Source: Pirellulaceae bacterium
Lineage (GTDB): Bacteria; Planctomycetota; Planctomycetia; Pirellulales; Pirellulaceae
Reading direction: 5' to 3'
Assembly (NCBI GenBank): GCA_028280445.1
Contig: JANQLU010000081.1
Span: 1 to 64,000 of the forward strand
DNA length: 64,000 bases
Under the pieces are notes generated by a model. That model worked only from the letters and a program-made list of their open reading frames with translations, did no database searches and was not told the origin of the DNA. How positions within the stretch are numbered: the stretch's first letter is position 1; every line of letters begins with the position of its first letter. Below are positions 43,126 through 52,039 of this stretch, in pieces. Made by a program: the position numbers and the translations under genes.

Positions 43126-44646
43126 ATGAGTGAAAAAACCATCCTTGTCATTGATGACAGTGCAACCATTCGCCGTCTCGTCGACACCGAACTCGGTGCT
43201 GCAGGATTTCGTGTCTTCCTGGCACCCAACGCCGAAGACGGAATTGAAATGGCGAACGAGAAATCACCCGACATGATTCTGCTGGATCATCAATTGCCTG
43301 GCACAACAGGATTTGATGTGGCATCTCAACTGGCGTCTAGTGACCAGACCAAATTCATTCCGGTTGTTATCAGCTCCACCTTGCGTAAAAAAGCCTATGC
43401 GGAATACGTTGATTTGGCGAACGTCGTTGACATGCTGCCTAAACCGTACACTGCCGAACTGCTGAAAACCACCGTCAACAACGCGTTGGAAACAGCTGCG
43501 ATGATCGTCCAGTCGCAATCCGAAGGTTCTGCCGTGCCCGAGGTCATCGACGAATTGGCCGATGGCGATTTGGCTGGTACTTTCAAATGCTTTACACCGC
43601 GCGAAGTTCTCGACTTTCTCAACAACTCTTCGAAAAAAGGTTGCTTGGAAATTGAAACCGCGCAAGCTCGTGTCTCGGTCTATCTGGAATCGGGCCGTAT
43701 TCAAGCTGTCTGTGCGTCGGGTCTGAATTCAGAGATGATTTCGTCGCGGCTTCCACAGGCCTTGGCCGACTTGGCTCCGATGGTCAAATTCACGCTGGGC
43801 GGCAGAAACTGTAGTGAACTGGATGGCCTGGTCGAGTTGTTGAACAACAAAGTGTTGGACCCTCGACTGCTCCGGCAGCTACTGCGATACCAAGCCGCAA
43901 TCCTGATCCAACATAGTTTTGACGCCGACAAAAAGAACTTTCGTTTTGAAAGTAATCGAACAGCTCCTTCGTTATTTTCAAAACTGCCACTGGAAATCAG
44001 TCTATTAGCGTTGTTGGTCGAAGCAAATACACTCAGCGGCGCTCAACACACAGCGATCGATCCCGGCTGCCTGTTTGTGCGAAACAACGTTCGAGGACAA
44101 AACCTCGACCGAGCAGGTCTTTCAAGTGGACATATGCAAGTGATGAACCTGGTCGCTCGCCCCACCAGCTTGGAAAACCTCTGTCAGCAAACAGGGATGT
44201 CCACCGAAGAGCTGACCGGCGTGTTGCGAGGATTTGAACTGGCCGAACTGATCAAACGTGAATCCACCGGTGGAAACGTCGTTTTGGTTGTCACCGAAGA
44301 TGCAACACTGTCGCAAAATTTCAATGACTGTTTTGCAGATCCGGAAAATGACTTTACTGGAAAAGTTGTCCGCGACTTGCTGGCGATCAAACTGTTTTGC
44401 CGTCGCAATACTCCGACTCATCTCGTGATTGACTTGAATCGGGTAGACACAGTTGATTTTGTTCAAAAGATCAAATCGGATCTCCAGACCCAGTGGTCGG
44501 CTGCAACGGTCGTCGGCATTGGCGAATGTCAGGAATGCAATGAACACCTGGATTTCATTTCGCCAAAACCGCAAGACCCAAGTCAGGCCCGTGAAATTCT
44601 CGACGCCTGCAAACAATCAAAACAACCCACTGCAGAATGCGTATAA
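43126..44646 (+). CDS. Receiver plus DUF4388 protein
   Basis: A 506-residue protein: an N-terminal receiver (ILVIDDSATIRRL, phosphoacceptor D54 in ILLDHQLPG, Lys in LPKPYT), then a DUF4388-type domain (about residues 145-250; GDLAGTFKCFTPREVLDFLN, GCLEIETAQARVSVYLESGR). A third region (about 330-400) looks like a winged helix (SLENLCQQTGMSTEELTGVL). DUF4388 proteins are frequent partners of pili and gliding systems in bacteria. It is a likely output of the CheA-like kinase. Confidence 0.8.
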   Translation: MSEKTILVIDDSATIRRLVDTELGAAGFRVFLAPNAEDGIEMANEKSPDMILLDHQLPGTTGFDVASQLASSDQTKFIPVVISSTLRKKAYAEYVDLANVVDMLPKPYTAELLKTTVNNALETAAMIVQSQSEGSAVPEVIDELADGDLAGTFKCFTPREVLDFLNNSSKKGCLEIETAQARVSVYLESGRIQAVCASGLNSEMISSRLPQALADLAPMVKFTLGGRNCSELDGLVELLNNKVLDPRLLRQLLRYQAAILIQHSFDADKKNFRFESNRTAPSLFSKLPLEISLLALLVEANTLSGAQHTAIDPGCLFVRNNVRGQNLDRAGLSSGHMQVMNLVARPTSLENLCQQTGMSTEELTGVLRGFELAELIKRESTGGNVVLVVTEDATLSQNFNDCFADPENDFTGKVVRDLLAIKLFCRRNTPTHLVIDLNRVDTVDFVQKIKSDLQTQWSAATVVGIGECQECNEHLDFISPKPQDPSQAREILDACKQSKQPTAECV

Positions 44647-46125
44647 GTGAGACAACAAGTGAGTAACGCCATTGCAAGTTTGATTTTTCGTCATCGTGAA
44701 ACCGGGGAGCAGCAAGTCTATCCCATGCAAAACGATGCCAGCACGATCGTGGGTCGCGATCCGGGATGTACAATCCATCTGGAATCGCCCGACGTGTCGG
44801 GAAAACACTGTACGTTGCGCATCGCTGACAAACAGGTATTCATCAACGATTGGTATAGCGAACACGGAACCATCATCAACGGGCAACCCATCACCAACGA
44901 AACAGAGTTGAAGCGTGATGACCAGTTGCAGATCGGTTCCTTCGATGTCCAGGTCGTCTATAACCAAAACATCAACGAAGCCGTTCATGCTCAACCGCAA
45001 TATGAAATTCCAGTATCTGAAACACCTGCGCCGTCGACCGCCGAGCCCGCGGTTGAAACGGACCAGCAGACTATTCCCGATTCACACGATGAATTGATCG
45101 CCAGCTTGCAAACATCGATGAGTCCGTCGGATCCAATGCTTCAGGAAAAACTCGATCGACTGACGGCCGAAAACCGTGAACTGCGCTCTGAATTGGAATC
45201 TATCCTGGCGGAATCAGCGCCGCAAACCAACTCGAATTCGAGCGCGAGCCACGGATTCGAGCAAGACGAAATCGAATCATTGCGCCGAGAAGTCACCGCA
45301 CTGCAAAGTGAACTTGCGGCACGCGATCAGGAAATTGCCGATCTCTGCGATGGCGAGTTTGCCTCTGCAAAGCCAGAGGAAGACCAGTTATGTGACACTC
45401 CGCAACTTGTCGAGCGATTGGAAAGCCTGCTGGATGAATTGCAATCGACCGATCACCGGATTCAATCGATGGAGGAGCTGCTGCGGGTTGCCGACGAAGC
45501 ACAATTGGCCGAGGTCGAAGAACGTCGTCAAATCGAAGATTGGGTCACGGAAATTGAGACGCGCGTCCGACGCCGCGAAGAAGAATGGCAATCGCAAAAC
45601 GAACAACTGAACAACCAGATCGCTGAGCTGAAAGAACAACGGGAACAAGCTCACGAACAACTGGGACAGGCGCTGGATTCAAACGGCGATGAAGTTGCCA
45701 AGCAAACGCAACAACAACTCGAACAAACACAGGCACAAAACAACAAATTGGCCGAACTCGCAATGGAATTGAAACGGGAAAACGAGGCACTCAAGGAAAA
45801 AATGTCCGAGTTTCAGTCGGAGGCCGAAAGCGGTGAATCGCCTGCCGTTTTACAACGAAAATTGCGAGAACACGAATTGGAACTCGCCCAGGAGCGCGCC
45901 GAAATGTCGCGACAACGAGCCGAGCTCACACGGATGCGCGACGAACTCGACCGTGCAACTGGCGAAGCGCAAAAAGATGTCGGAACATCTGATTTGCGTG
46001 TTAAAGCATTACGAGACCACCTCCGAGAAATTCACGACCAGGAGCAGGAACAACGAGCCGAAGAACGTGGCGGGGGATTGGCCTCCCGCCTCAGTCGACT
46101 GTGGCAGCGCCTCGATTCTCGTTAA
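44647..46125 (+). CDS. FHA-domain coiled-coil protein
   Basis: A 492-residue protein from GTG 44647 (a second GTG at 44659 is also possible), one base after the previous stop. The N-terminal FHA domain (about residues 12-105) has GR in TIVGRDPGCTIHL, SGKH in DVSGKHCTLRI and the N in TIINGQP, the residues that bind phosphothreonine. The rest (about 165-470) is a long heptad coiled coil rich in Gln, Glu and Arg. It may bind phosphorylated partners in the cell and hold them together. Confidence 0.85.
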   Translation: MRQQVSNAIASLIFRHRETGEQQVYPMQNDASTIVGRDPGCTIHLESPDVSGKHCTLRIADKQVFINDWYSEHGTIINGQPITNETELKRDDQLQIGSFDVQVVYNQNINEAVHAQPQYEIPVSETPAPSTAEPAVETDQQTIPDSHDELIASLQTSMSPSDPMLQEKLDRLTAENRELRSELESILAESAPQTNSNSSASHGFEQDEIESLRREVTALQSELAARDQEIADLCDGEFASAKPEEDQLCDTPQLVERLESLLDELQSTDHRIQSMEELLRVADEAQLAEVEERRQIEDWVTEIETRVRRREEEWQSQNEQLNNQIAELKEQREQAHEQLGQALDSNGDEVAKQTQQQLEQTQAQNNKLAELAMELKRENEALKEKMSEFQSEAESGESPAVLQRKLREHELELAQERAEMSRQRAELTRMRDELDRATGEAQKDVGTSDLRVKALRDHLREIHDQEQEQRAEERGGGLASRLSRLWQRLDSR

Positions 46126-46137
46126 TCGAAAGTAATC

Positions 46138-46851
46138 ATGGAAAACAGTAATTTTCAAATTAATGATATTCATGAGCTCGACGAAGCCGTGCGACGGCTG
46201 CGCGCCCTGTCTCGACGTTACCAGGATTTTTTCCAACTTCAATTCCAGCGACTCGAGGCACATATGAAAATGCAACAACAAATGCTTGATCGCGCCGATG
46301 CCGTTCGATCCATGTTGGACGACATCCAATCTCAAAAAGAGAATTGGGAATCGCAACGACAATCGGAAATGCAACAAATCGATGCCGCCAGCCAGAAATT
46401 AGCCGGCGCCTGGCAAGCTCTGGAGCAACAACAGCGGCAACTGTTGGTCGATCGCGCCACGCCGCCAACAACCAACGTGCTCCCACCGCCGAATTCCGGA
46501 ATGGCCCCACCGACAAACCAACGACCTGACCCACAGCCCTCGCCAACTTTCGCAGCGAATCCAGAACATAGCAGAATCCCGCTCACGGGTTTTGGCACCA
46601 ACGGCCAACAAGTCGATTTTGCGGTCGCTGCCCAAGTCCAGCAAGGCGGCCAACCGCCAACAGCCAATCCATTACCGCCATTTCAACATGGTCAATTGGC
46701 AGCCATGCCACCACAACAAGCCAATCAGCCGACTCAACCCAATGAAATGGGACGGCCCGAAATTTCGGAACCCGCCGATCCTGAAGCGGCAAAATTTGAA
46801 TACGAACAACTTAAACGGCAAATGCGTGAACACGCGAATCGCCAAGGTTAA
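46138..46851 (+). CDS. Coiled-coil protein with Pro/Gln-rich tail
   Basis: A 237-residue protein. Residues about 10-105 form a coiled coil (YQDFFQLQFQRLEAHMKMQQ, RADAVRSMLDDIQSQKENWE), and then a Pro/Gln/Asn-rich, probably unfolded, region reaches residue 215, followed by a short helix. It begins 12 bases after the FHA gene and its coil could pair with the FHA protein's. Not a recognised family. Confidence 0.65.
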   Translation: MENSNFQINDIHELDEAVRRLRALSRRYQDFFQLQFQRLEAHMKMQQQMLDRADAVRSMLDDIQSQKENWESQRQSEMQQIDAASQKLAGAWQALEQQQRQLLVDRATPPTTNVLPPPNSGMAPPTNQRPDPQPSPTFAANPEHSRIPLTGFGTNGQQVDFAVAAQVQQGGQPPTANPLPPFQHGQLAAMPPQQANQPTQPNEMGRPEISEPADPEAAKFEYEQLKRQMREHANRQG

Positions 46852-46869
46852 CAGGGGGTCTGTAAAAAA

Positions 46870-47835
46870 GTGTTAAACTCAATCGTTAGTCGAATGTTCG
46901 GTGGTGAATCAAAAGCCGCCGTCGTAAACTCGGAAACTGGGATCCAAAAAAGCAAGGACAATCCGGGAAGTCCCAAGATCCATTTTTGCAAACTGTTGAA
47001 TTGTGAAAATGAGCGTCCCGCGGATTCCGAACTAAAACGACTTTGGAAATCGGTCGAACAAAAAATGGCCGTCGTTCCATCTGGTCGCGTGGCGCTCCAA
47101 GAAATCGGCGTGACTGTCGACGAATCAAATCGATTTTCCGATTCGATGCGTTTGCAGCAATCCCAGGTCGAGTCGTTCTACATGGACAAAACCGCGGTCA
47201 CCAACGCTGACTTTTTGCAATTTGTCAAAGCCGGTTGTTACGAAGACACCCAGTTGTGGGACCAAAATATCTGGTCCAAAGTCACACAAATGGTGGATCA
47301 GTCGGGACAGCCAGGTCCTAAATTTTGGCACAACGGAAAACCACCTCGCGAACTAATGGAACATCCGGTCGTCGGAATCTGTTGGTACGAAGCAAAAGCT
47401 TACGCCCAGTGGGTTGGAAAACAATTGCCGACTGCGGGACAGTGGCAGCGCGCTGCAACCTGGCATCATACGGATCAGGACGAAGGTTCCATTACCAAAT
47501 TCACTTGGGGAGGAATCTATGAAACGCAATACGCCAACGCCTGGGCCAGTGGAATCGGGTCCACCGCGCCGGTCGACGAATATTACGACGGTGCCACACC
47601 GAATGGTATTTTCCAGCTCATTGGCAATACCTGGGAATGGATCGATGGTCCATTTGAATTCCAAAACCAGCCCGAGAACCAAAATGATCTGGTCGAAATC
47701 CGCGGCGGAGCATTTGATACGTACCTCGATTCTCAAATGACTTGCCAATTTCGATCGGGACAATCTCGTTCGCACCGAAGTCCCAATTTGGGATTCCGTT
47801 GCATTGTCCCCGTCAAAAATCTTCATCGACCATAA
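46870..47835 (+). CDS. FGE-sulfatase (SUMF1/EgtB-fold) protein
   Basis: A 321-residue protein from GTG 46870. The formylglycine-generating-enzyme-like domain is clear: SQVESFYMDKTAVTNADFLQ, PVVGICWYEAKAYAQWVGKQ, LPTAGQWQRAA, NGIFQLIGNTWEW, and IRGGAFDTYLDSQ with GFRCIV at the end. No pair of catalytic Cys is evident, so it is probably a binding or structural member rather than an enzyme. Here it lies in a signalling operon, where such proteins often act as recognition domains. Confidence 0.8.
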   Translation: MLNSIVSRMFGGESKAAVVNSETGIQKSKDNPGSPKIHFCKLLNCENERPADSELKRLWKSVEQKMAVVPSGRVALQEIGVTVDESNRFSDSMRLQQSQVESFYMDKTAVTNADFLQFVKAGCYEDTQLWDQNIWSKVTQMVDQSGQPGPKFWHNGKPPRELMEHPVVGICWYEAKAYAQWVGKQLPTAGQWQRAATWHHTDQDEGSITKFTWGGIYETQYANAWASGIGSTAPVDEYYDGATPNGIFQLIGNTWEWIDGPFEFQNQPENQNDLVEIRGGAFDTYLDSQMTCQFRSGQSRSHRSPNLGFRCIVPVKNLHRP

Positions 47836-47880
47836 AAACAAAACAAACTTTCGGTTACTCACCACCAACAGGAAATCATC

Positions 47881-48807
47881 ATGAGTTCAAAAGCTATCAA
47901 CTGGATGGACGAGCGGTCCATTTTGCATTGCATCACCTGTGGAGCGCAGATTATTGACTCAGGAACCTACTGCACGTCCTGCGAAACTCCCATTCAGGTT
48001 TCGCGATCTGTTGCCAATCGAAACACACCAGCCAGATTGATTTCCGTGTTGGGCGCCAGTGGTGCTGGTAAAACGGTTTATCTCGGAATGCTGCTGGATA
48101 TGCTAAACAAAGGCACAGGCGGATTGCGCGGTTTGCCCAATGGTGCGTTTTCGCTGGGAGTCCAGGAACAAACGATTACGGCTTTGGAAAATCGCCGGTT
48201 TCCTGAGAAAACTCCCTCCGAGGCCGATCACTGGCAATGGGTTCATTGCGAAACATTTGATGAAAAATCGCCGAAACGAAAAATTGATTTGATCACTCCC
48301 GATTTGGCGGGCGAAGCGCTGGCATTGGAACTGGAAAAATCAAATACCTTTCCAACCATTCGAACAATGCTCAGAAATGTCGAAGGCGTCGTCATTTTGT
48401 TCGATTCAGAACGTGTCAAAGTGGCGCCGCGTTCCGAAGACATCTTTGGAGTCAAACTCGTTTCCTATCTGGCCGACGTTAATCAACGGCCGACCAAAGA
48501 ACGACGAAATAAAATTCGCTTGCCAATGTCGTTTGTATTTACCAAAGCGGACGTATGTGCCGACGCCGAAGATGACCCGCAGCATTTTGCCAAAACTCAT
48601 TTGCCAGGCCTGCTGCAGTTCTGCGAACGGCGATTCGAACGGTTTGAATTTTTCGCGGCCAGCGTCGTCGGTGGTTCGACGGCTTTAACGGACAACTATG
48701 GAGCACAAATCCAAATTCCGTTGCATGTTCAACCACGCTGCATTGTCGAACCGCTGCATTGGGTCATGCGACAAATGGATAAACGGCTTTGGAAAGGCGT
48801 TATCTAA
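47881..48807 (+). CDS. Zinc-ribbon GTPase
   Basis: A 308-residue protein. An N-terminal zinc ribbon (CITCG, CTSCE, residues 17-34) precedes a GTPase domain: P-loop GASGAGKT (58-65), DLAGE in ITPDLAGEALAL (the DxxG site), and TKAD in FVFTKADVC (the nucleotide-specificity motif). It resembles the GTPases that are paired with GAP1-type proteins in NTPase-dependent conflict and regulatory systems. The next gene overlaps its stop and looks like that partner. It is the probable effector of the operon. Confidence 0.8.
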   Translation: MSSKAINWMDERSILHCITCGAQIIDSGTYCTSCETPIQVSRSVANRNTPARLISVLGASGAGKTVYLGMLLDMLNKGTGGLRGLPNGAFSLGVQEQTITALENRRFPEKTPSEADHWQWVHCETFDEKSPKRKIDLITPDLAGEALALELEKSNTFPTIRTMLRNVEGVVILFDSERVKVAPRSEDIFGVKLVSYLADVNQRPTKERRNKIRLPMSFVFTKADVCADAEDDPQHFAKTHLPGLLQFCERRFERFEFFAASVVGGSTALTDNYGAQIQIPLHVQPRCIVEPLHWVMRQMDKRLWKGVI

Positions 48808-49526
48808 TGCTGCTGGAAAAGGCCGTGTTTACATCAACACGTTCACAACGTGTTGCAGGCTACCATCTGGTTAATAAAAGCGCACTCATCAGTGACGATA
48901 TTGCCCAGATTCTTTGTCGTTGGAGCCCATCACATGATTCGCTGATGGATTCCAATCAAAATGCATCGAGCATTAATTTTTTTCCAGTGATCGACAATTT
49001 GTTCGCGGTCAGTCGCACTGTTTTAGGGGGACCCGAATATAGCGGTCGCGGTGGATTGCAAACGGTGACTTTCTTGGCGCTCGCCACCGCCGACCAATTG
49101 AGGCGTTATGGCAACGATACGATCGCTTTGACCCGTATTGCCATGCGACGAGGTGATATGTGTTTTGTCGACGGGTCATTTTCCAATTCCCCAATCGAAT
49201 TACCCGAACACCACACCACCGTCGAAAATATTCCCAGTCGACTTCAATATCTGCCTCTGCTCGATGAAACCATCGAGTTGGTCGCCGGCGGACATCAGGT
49301 GGCGTTGGTAGGAGTTCGTCAGCCGCTCAAAGCGATGCAGTCCATCATTCATCGATTGCCAATCGAACACCGCACAGCTTTTTCGTTTACGACCGGTCTC
49401 AAACCTTCGTCACAACGGCCTTTTTCAGTTCATATTGCTCAAAGTGCCGATATCGACACCCGCGCTTATTTTTCTCGCAAAGCGATTCGCGTTGTCAATG
49501 CTGAAACAGCGCAAGTTCAAATTTGA
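48807..49526 (+). CDS. GAP1-like GTPase-associated protein
   Basis: A 239-residue protein starting at ATG 48807, inside the stop of the GTPase gene (TAATG). The start AVFTSTRSQRVAGYHLVNKS and the segment FAVSRTVLGGPEYSGRGGLQ look like the N-terminal domain of GTPase-associated protein 1 (GAP1), where a similar (RxG)xG loop follows a first beta-strand, but the alignment is by eye. The coupling to the GTPase supports a physical pair. It has no catalytic motif that I can identify. Confidence 0.6.
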   Translation: MLLEKAVFTSTRSQRVAGYHLVNKSALISDDIAQILCRWSPSHDSLMDSNQNASSINFFPVIDNLFAVSRTVLGGPEYSGRGGLQTVTFLALATADQLRRYGNDTIALTRIAMRRGDMCFVDGSFSNSPIELPEHHTTVENIPSRLQYLPLLDETIELVAGGHQVALVGVRQPLKAMQSIIHRLPIEHRTAFSFTTGLKPSSQRPFSVHIAQSADIDTRAYFSRKAIRVVNAETAQVQI

Positions 49527-49612
49527 TCGATTGGTTTCAAGCCTCGGTGAAACGCTTGCCACCTGTGGAGCGTTGCGGCAAATTGTCTCACCTGTATGCT
49601 GAATTAGTAAAT

Positions 49613-49769
49613 GGCTCACGCGGAGACGCAGAGGCGCAGAGAAAAAGGAAAGGGCCTCGCCCGTTGATAACAAATCAAAAATCAGCAATCCCGCAGGCAA
49701 TGAACGAGACAAAGATTTAAATTTCCACCCCTCTCTAACCCCCTGCGTCTCCGCGTCTCTGCGTGAGCC
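49613..49769. repeat. Inverted repeat of the GGCTCACGCGGAGACGCAG type
   Basis: GGCTCACGCGGAGACGCAG at 49613 is matched in reverse complement by CTGCGTCTCCGCGTCTCTG and CGTGAGCC at about 49743-49769, with some shifts inside. It occupies the gap after the chemosensory operon (49527-49938), which holds no gene. Confidence 0.75.
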
Positions 49770-49938
49770 TTATTTTTCCACCACCTCCTGACCTGCATCT
49801 CTATATGAGTTGTTTTTGCAAATTTGAATTTTTCTCCCAAACAGAGCGTCACGCTTGTATCTGAAATTAAAACGACTCTTGCGAGAAAAATTGATAGAAT
49901 GAATGAACTCGTCTCACACCTCCCAATGGAGATCCGTC

Positions 49939-50307
49939 ATGATTACAGAACTACCTGAAAGCGAAGGCGCCATTGTCGGCTTTAAGGTTTCCGGAAAAAT
50001 TGATGTCGCTGAGGAACAAAAGTGGCTCGAGCGAATGGATGCCATCATCGCGGAACATCCTAAAATCCGGGTGCTGTGCGTTCTCGAATCTGACGCTCAA
50101 TGGGGTGTCAAAGCGGGACTGGAAGATTTGAAATGGATTTCCAGGCACGTCGACAACTTTGAAAAAATAGCCGTGGTATCCGATAGTATGGTTTGGGAAT
50201 GGCTCATCAAAGTAGATAGTGTCTTGGCAAGACCGTTTGGTATTCAGGAAAAATTCTTTGAAATGAAGCAACTAAATGCAGCCTGGGAGTGGTTAGACAA
50301 AGACTAA
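49939..50307 (+). CDS. SpoIIAA-like (STAS-like) protein
   Basis: A 122-residue protein starting at ATG 49939 (TGGAGA ahead) that fits the SpoIIAA-like family (DUF3478): AIVGFKVSGKIDVAEEQKWL at the start, then RVLCVLESDAQWGVKAGLED and KIAVVSDSMVWEWL. The family has a STAS-like fold but its role in most bacteria is unknown. The conserved Ser of anti-anti-sigma factors is not obvious. No sigma-factor partners are nearby. Confidence 0.75.
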   Translation: MITELPESEGAIVGFKVSGKIDVAEEQKWLERMDAIIAEHPKIRVLCVLESDAQWGVKAGLEDLKWISRHVDNFEKIAVVSDSMVWEWLIKVDSVLARPFGIQEKFFEMKQLNAAWEWLDKD

Positions 50308-50345
50308 CGGCCAGTCCGACAAACGGTCGGTAGGAACAGACACAA

Positions 50346-50430
50346 TCATAACCCGAAGCGTGAGCGAGGGACCAAAAACCACGCTGATTTACCGCGAAAC
50401 GTGGTCCCTCACTTACGTTTCGGGTTATGA
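50346..50430. repeat. Long inverted repeat of the ATAACCCGAAGCGTGAGC type
   Basis: TCATAACCCGAAGCGTGAGC and the following GAGGGACCA (50346-50374) have their near-perfect reverse complement at 50402-50430, and a T-run follows. A shorter copy of the same motif, TGAGCGAGGGACCACA, is at 50455-50470. It may also act as a terminator between the SpoIIAA-like gene and the convergent gene at 50541. Confidence 0.8.
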
Positions 50431-50496
50431 TTTTTGTTTAATGCAAAATCCTTATGAGCGAGGGACCACATAGAATCGCACATTTTATTGTTGTCA

Positions 50497-50522
50497 GATC
50501 GGCCGGTGGGAACCGGCCCTAC
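50497..50522. repeat. Half copy of the GGCCGGT repeat
   Basis: GATCGGCCGGTGGGAACCGG and the following CCCTAC match one arm of the dyad at 19416-19472. A degenerate trace, CGGTCGGTAGGAACAG, is at about 50324-50339. Confidence 0.75.
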
Positions 50523-50540
50523 TGTTGTGTCCCGAATTGG

Positions 50541-51167
50541 CTAATAGGATTCCTCGGTGTTCTCGATTCCCAACAACGACTCACCGTTCCATCCATAATC
50601 GTTCGTCGTGCCATCATCGGGTTGCGGCTGAAATGAACCGGGCTCCGTTTGCCACTCGGGATTGACGATTTGGTAACAACAATGCGCGAGTTCTTGCGGA
50701 GACTCAGCCAATACTTCCACCAAGTCTTTCACGATCGCATCAGCCATTTGCTGATCTGATGTATAGCCCAGAAGCACAACACCGACAGGATCGCCTTGTA
50801 ATTGACCGTCGGCGATTACGGTCCCATCATCACGGGTCGTGACACAGAATTCAAACGTATAACCGCCCCCGTCACTATACTCTTTTACATATTCGCGAAT
50901 CGATTCCGGATCTAGAGACCTTAAACGGGCCAGGACCCACGAGGCAAACAGTTTTGAATTGAGATTTTTAAAATAGTCATTTTCAGCAAATCGGGCGTCC
51001 GCGTAGAGCGCATCGTCAAACAACACATCGAAACGAAAAGGCCGCGTTCCGCGACGGCGACGGATACCGTCACCCACCAGTCCAAGCAAATAACTCCACT
51101 TCGAAGAACAGAACCCTGTATTCATGTCGTACTCAAAAGATAATGTTGGGCAGACAACGGATTCCAT
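50541..51167 (-). CDS. Hypothetical protein
   Basis: A 208-residue soluble protein without a signal or membrane segment. It is acidic with several aromatic residues (KWSYLLGLVGDGIRRRRGTR, YKEYSDGGGYTFEF-like middle region, Cys pair in AHCCYQIVN). The N-terminus MESVVCPTLSFEYDMNTGFC is rich in Cys, but I recognise no family. The gene is single, and convergent with the SpoIIAA-like gene across repeats. Confidence 0.6.
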   Translation of the reverse strand: MESVVCPTLSFEYDMNTGFCSSKWSYLLGLVGDGIRRRRGTRPFRFDVLFDDALYADARFAENDYFKNLNSKLFASWVLARLRSLDPESIREYVKEYSDGGGYTFEFCVTTRDDGTVIADGQLQGDPVGVVLLGYTSDQQMADAIVKDLVEVLAESPQELAHCCYQIVNPEWQTEPGSFQPQPDDGTTNDYGWNGESLLGIENTEESY

Positions 51168-51544
51168 CGAATCCGCCTTTTAGCGTCACGTGAAAAATAC
51201 GCAAGTTCTCTCTCCGCCAGCCATTATGTACCTGTTTCCTCGACGATTCAAATCATTTACTGACGATGCAAAAATCGTCTGGGGAAGCATCGAAAGCGCC
51301 CGCGATTCCCAATGAAAAATCGCAAAAATGCCGCGAATTGTTATGTTGATTCTACATCGATTCAGCGAATTAGCAGTTCCGGCTCGAAACAACGGTTGTA
51401 ATTTTGAACGATTTTTCCACAATAGACTGTCCCTTCGCCGATTCATCTTTATTTGACGGCACCTGTCACACCAATAATAGGCCGTCTTGAAACCGGATTT
51501 TCCAAAAAGATCGATCGGCAACCACTTGTTAGAGAAAGGTTGAA
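51168..51544. other. Gap with no supported gene
   Basis: These 377 bases separate two divergent genes and should hold both promoters. A 111-codon frame on the minus strand (51186-51521) has no ribosome site and reads like non-coding sequence. I see no repeat or RNA. Confidence 0.5.
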
Positions 51545-51955
51545 ATGATGGATCAGATTGTCTATGTCGTGGATGACGATGCGATCGTATGTGAAAGTAT
51601 CACCATGCTAGTCGAGAAAATTCTCGAAGTGACAACGGAAAGTTATGAATCGGGTGACGCTTTTTTGGCAAACGAATCAATTCGCACCGACGCTTGCCTT
51701 GTTCTCGATCAGCGAATGCCCGGACTCAACGGAACTGAGGTTCTCCAGCATTTGAAGATTCGCGAAATTGAATTGCCGACGATCATGATGTCGGGATACT
51801 CCAATCCAATGTCTGACACGGATAAAAGTCCCTCCAATCTTTTGGCGTTCCTCGAAAAACCATGTGACATTCACGAAATGTTGGAGTTGATTCGCAAAGG
51901 CCTGACGATGTCGCGGCAATTGCCCAAGCAATTTACGGGAGATCCGCCAAGCTAG
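51545..51955 (+). CDS. Single-domain response regulator
   Basis: A 136-residue receiver: D10-D11-D12 acidic cluster, phosphoacceptor D55 (CLVLDQRMPGLNG), Ser in MMSGYS and Lys in FLEKPCD. The QRMPGLNG form is typical of FixJ/NarL-type receivers, yet there is no output domain after residue 120. AAGGTT precedes the ATG. It is a stand-alone receiver, with no kinase next to it. It may serve as a phosphate relay or protein-binding switch. Confidence 0.85.
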   Translation: MMDQIVYVVDDDAIVCESITMLVEKILEVTTESYESGDAFLANESIRTDACLVLDQRMPGLNGTEVLQHLKIREIELPTIMMSGYSNPMSDTDKSPSNLLAFLEKPCDIHEMLELIRKGLTMSRQLPKQFTGDPPS

Positions 51956-52039
51956 TGTCTGGATGTCTAGTCAGATACGGCAAATAACATCAATTGTTAT
52001 CGGGCTGCTTTTTGGGCAGGCTTGAGAAGCATTACATTT

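Noticed and set aside
37651-44646. Flagellar chemotaxis cluster.
   Set aside because: No flagellar, cheR or cheB gene is present, and CheA has a fused receiver. A non-flagellar chemosensory system fits better.
49613-49769. CRISPR-like repeats.
   Set aside because: The repeats are inverted pairs and not regularly spaced direct repeats, and no cas gene is near.
51186-51521. 111-codon frame on the minus strand.
   Set aside because: No ribosome site, and the translation is unlike protein. It lies in the shared promoter region of two divergent genes.
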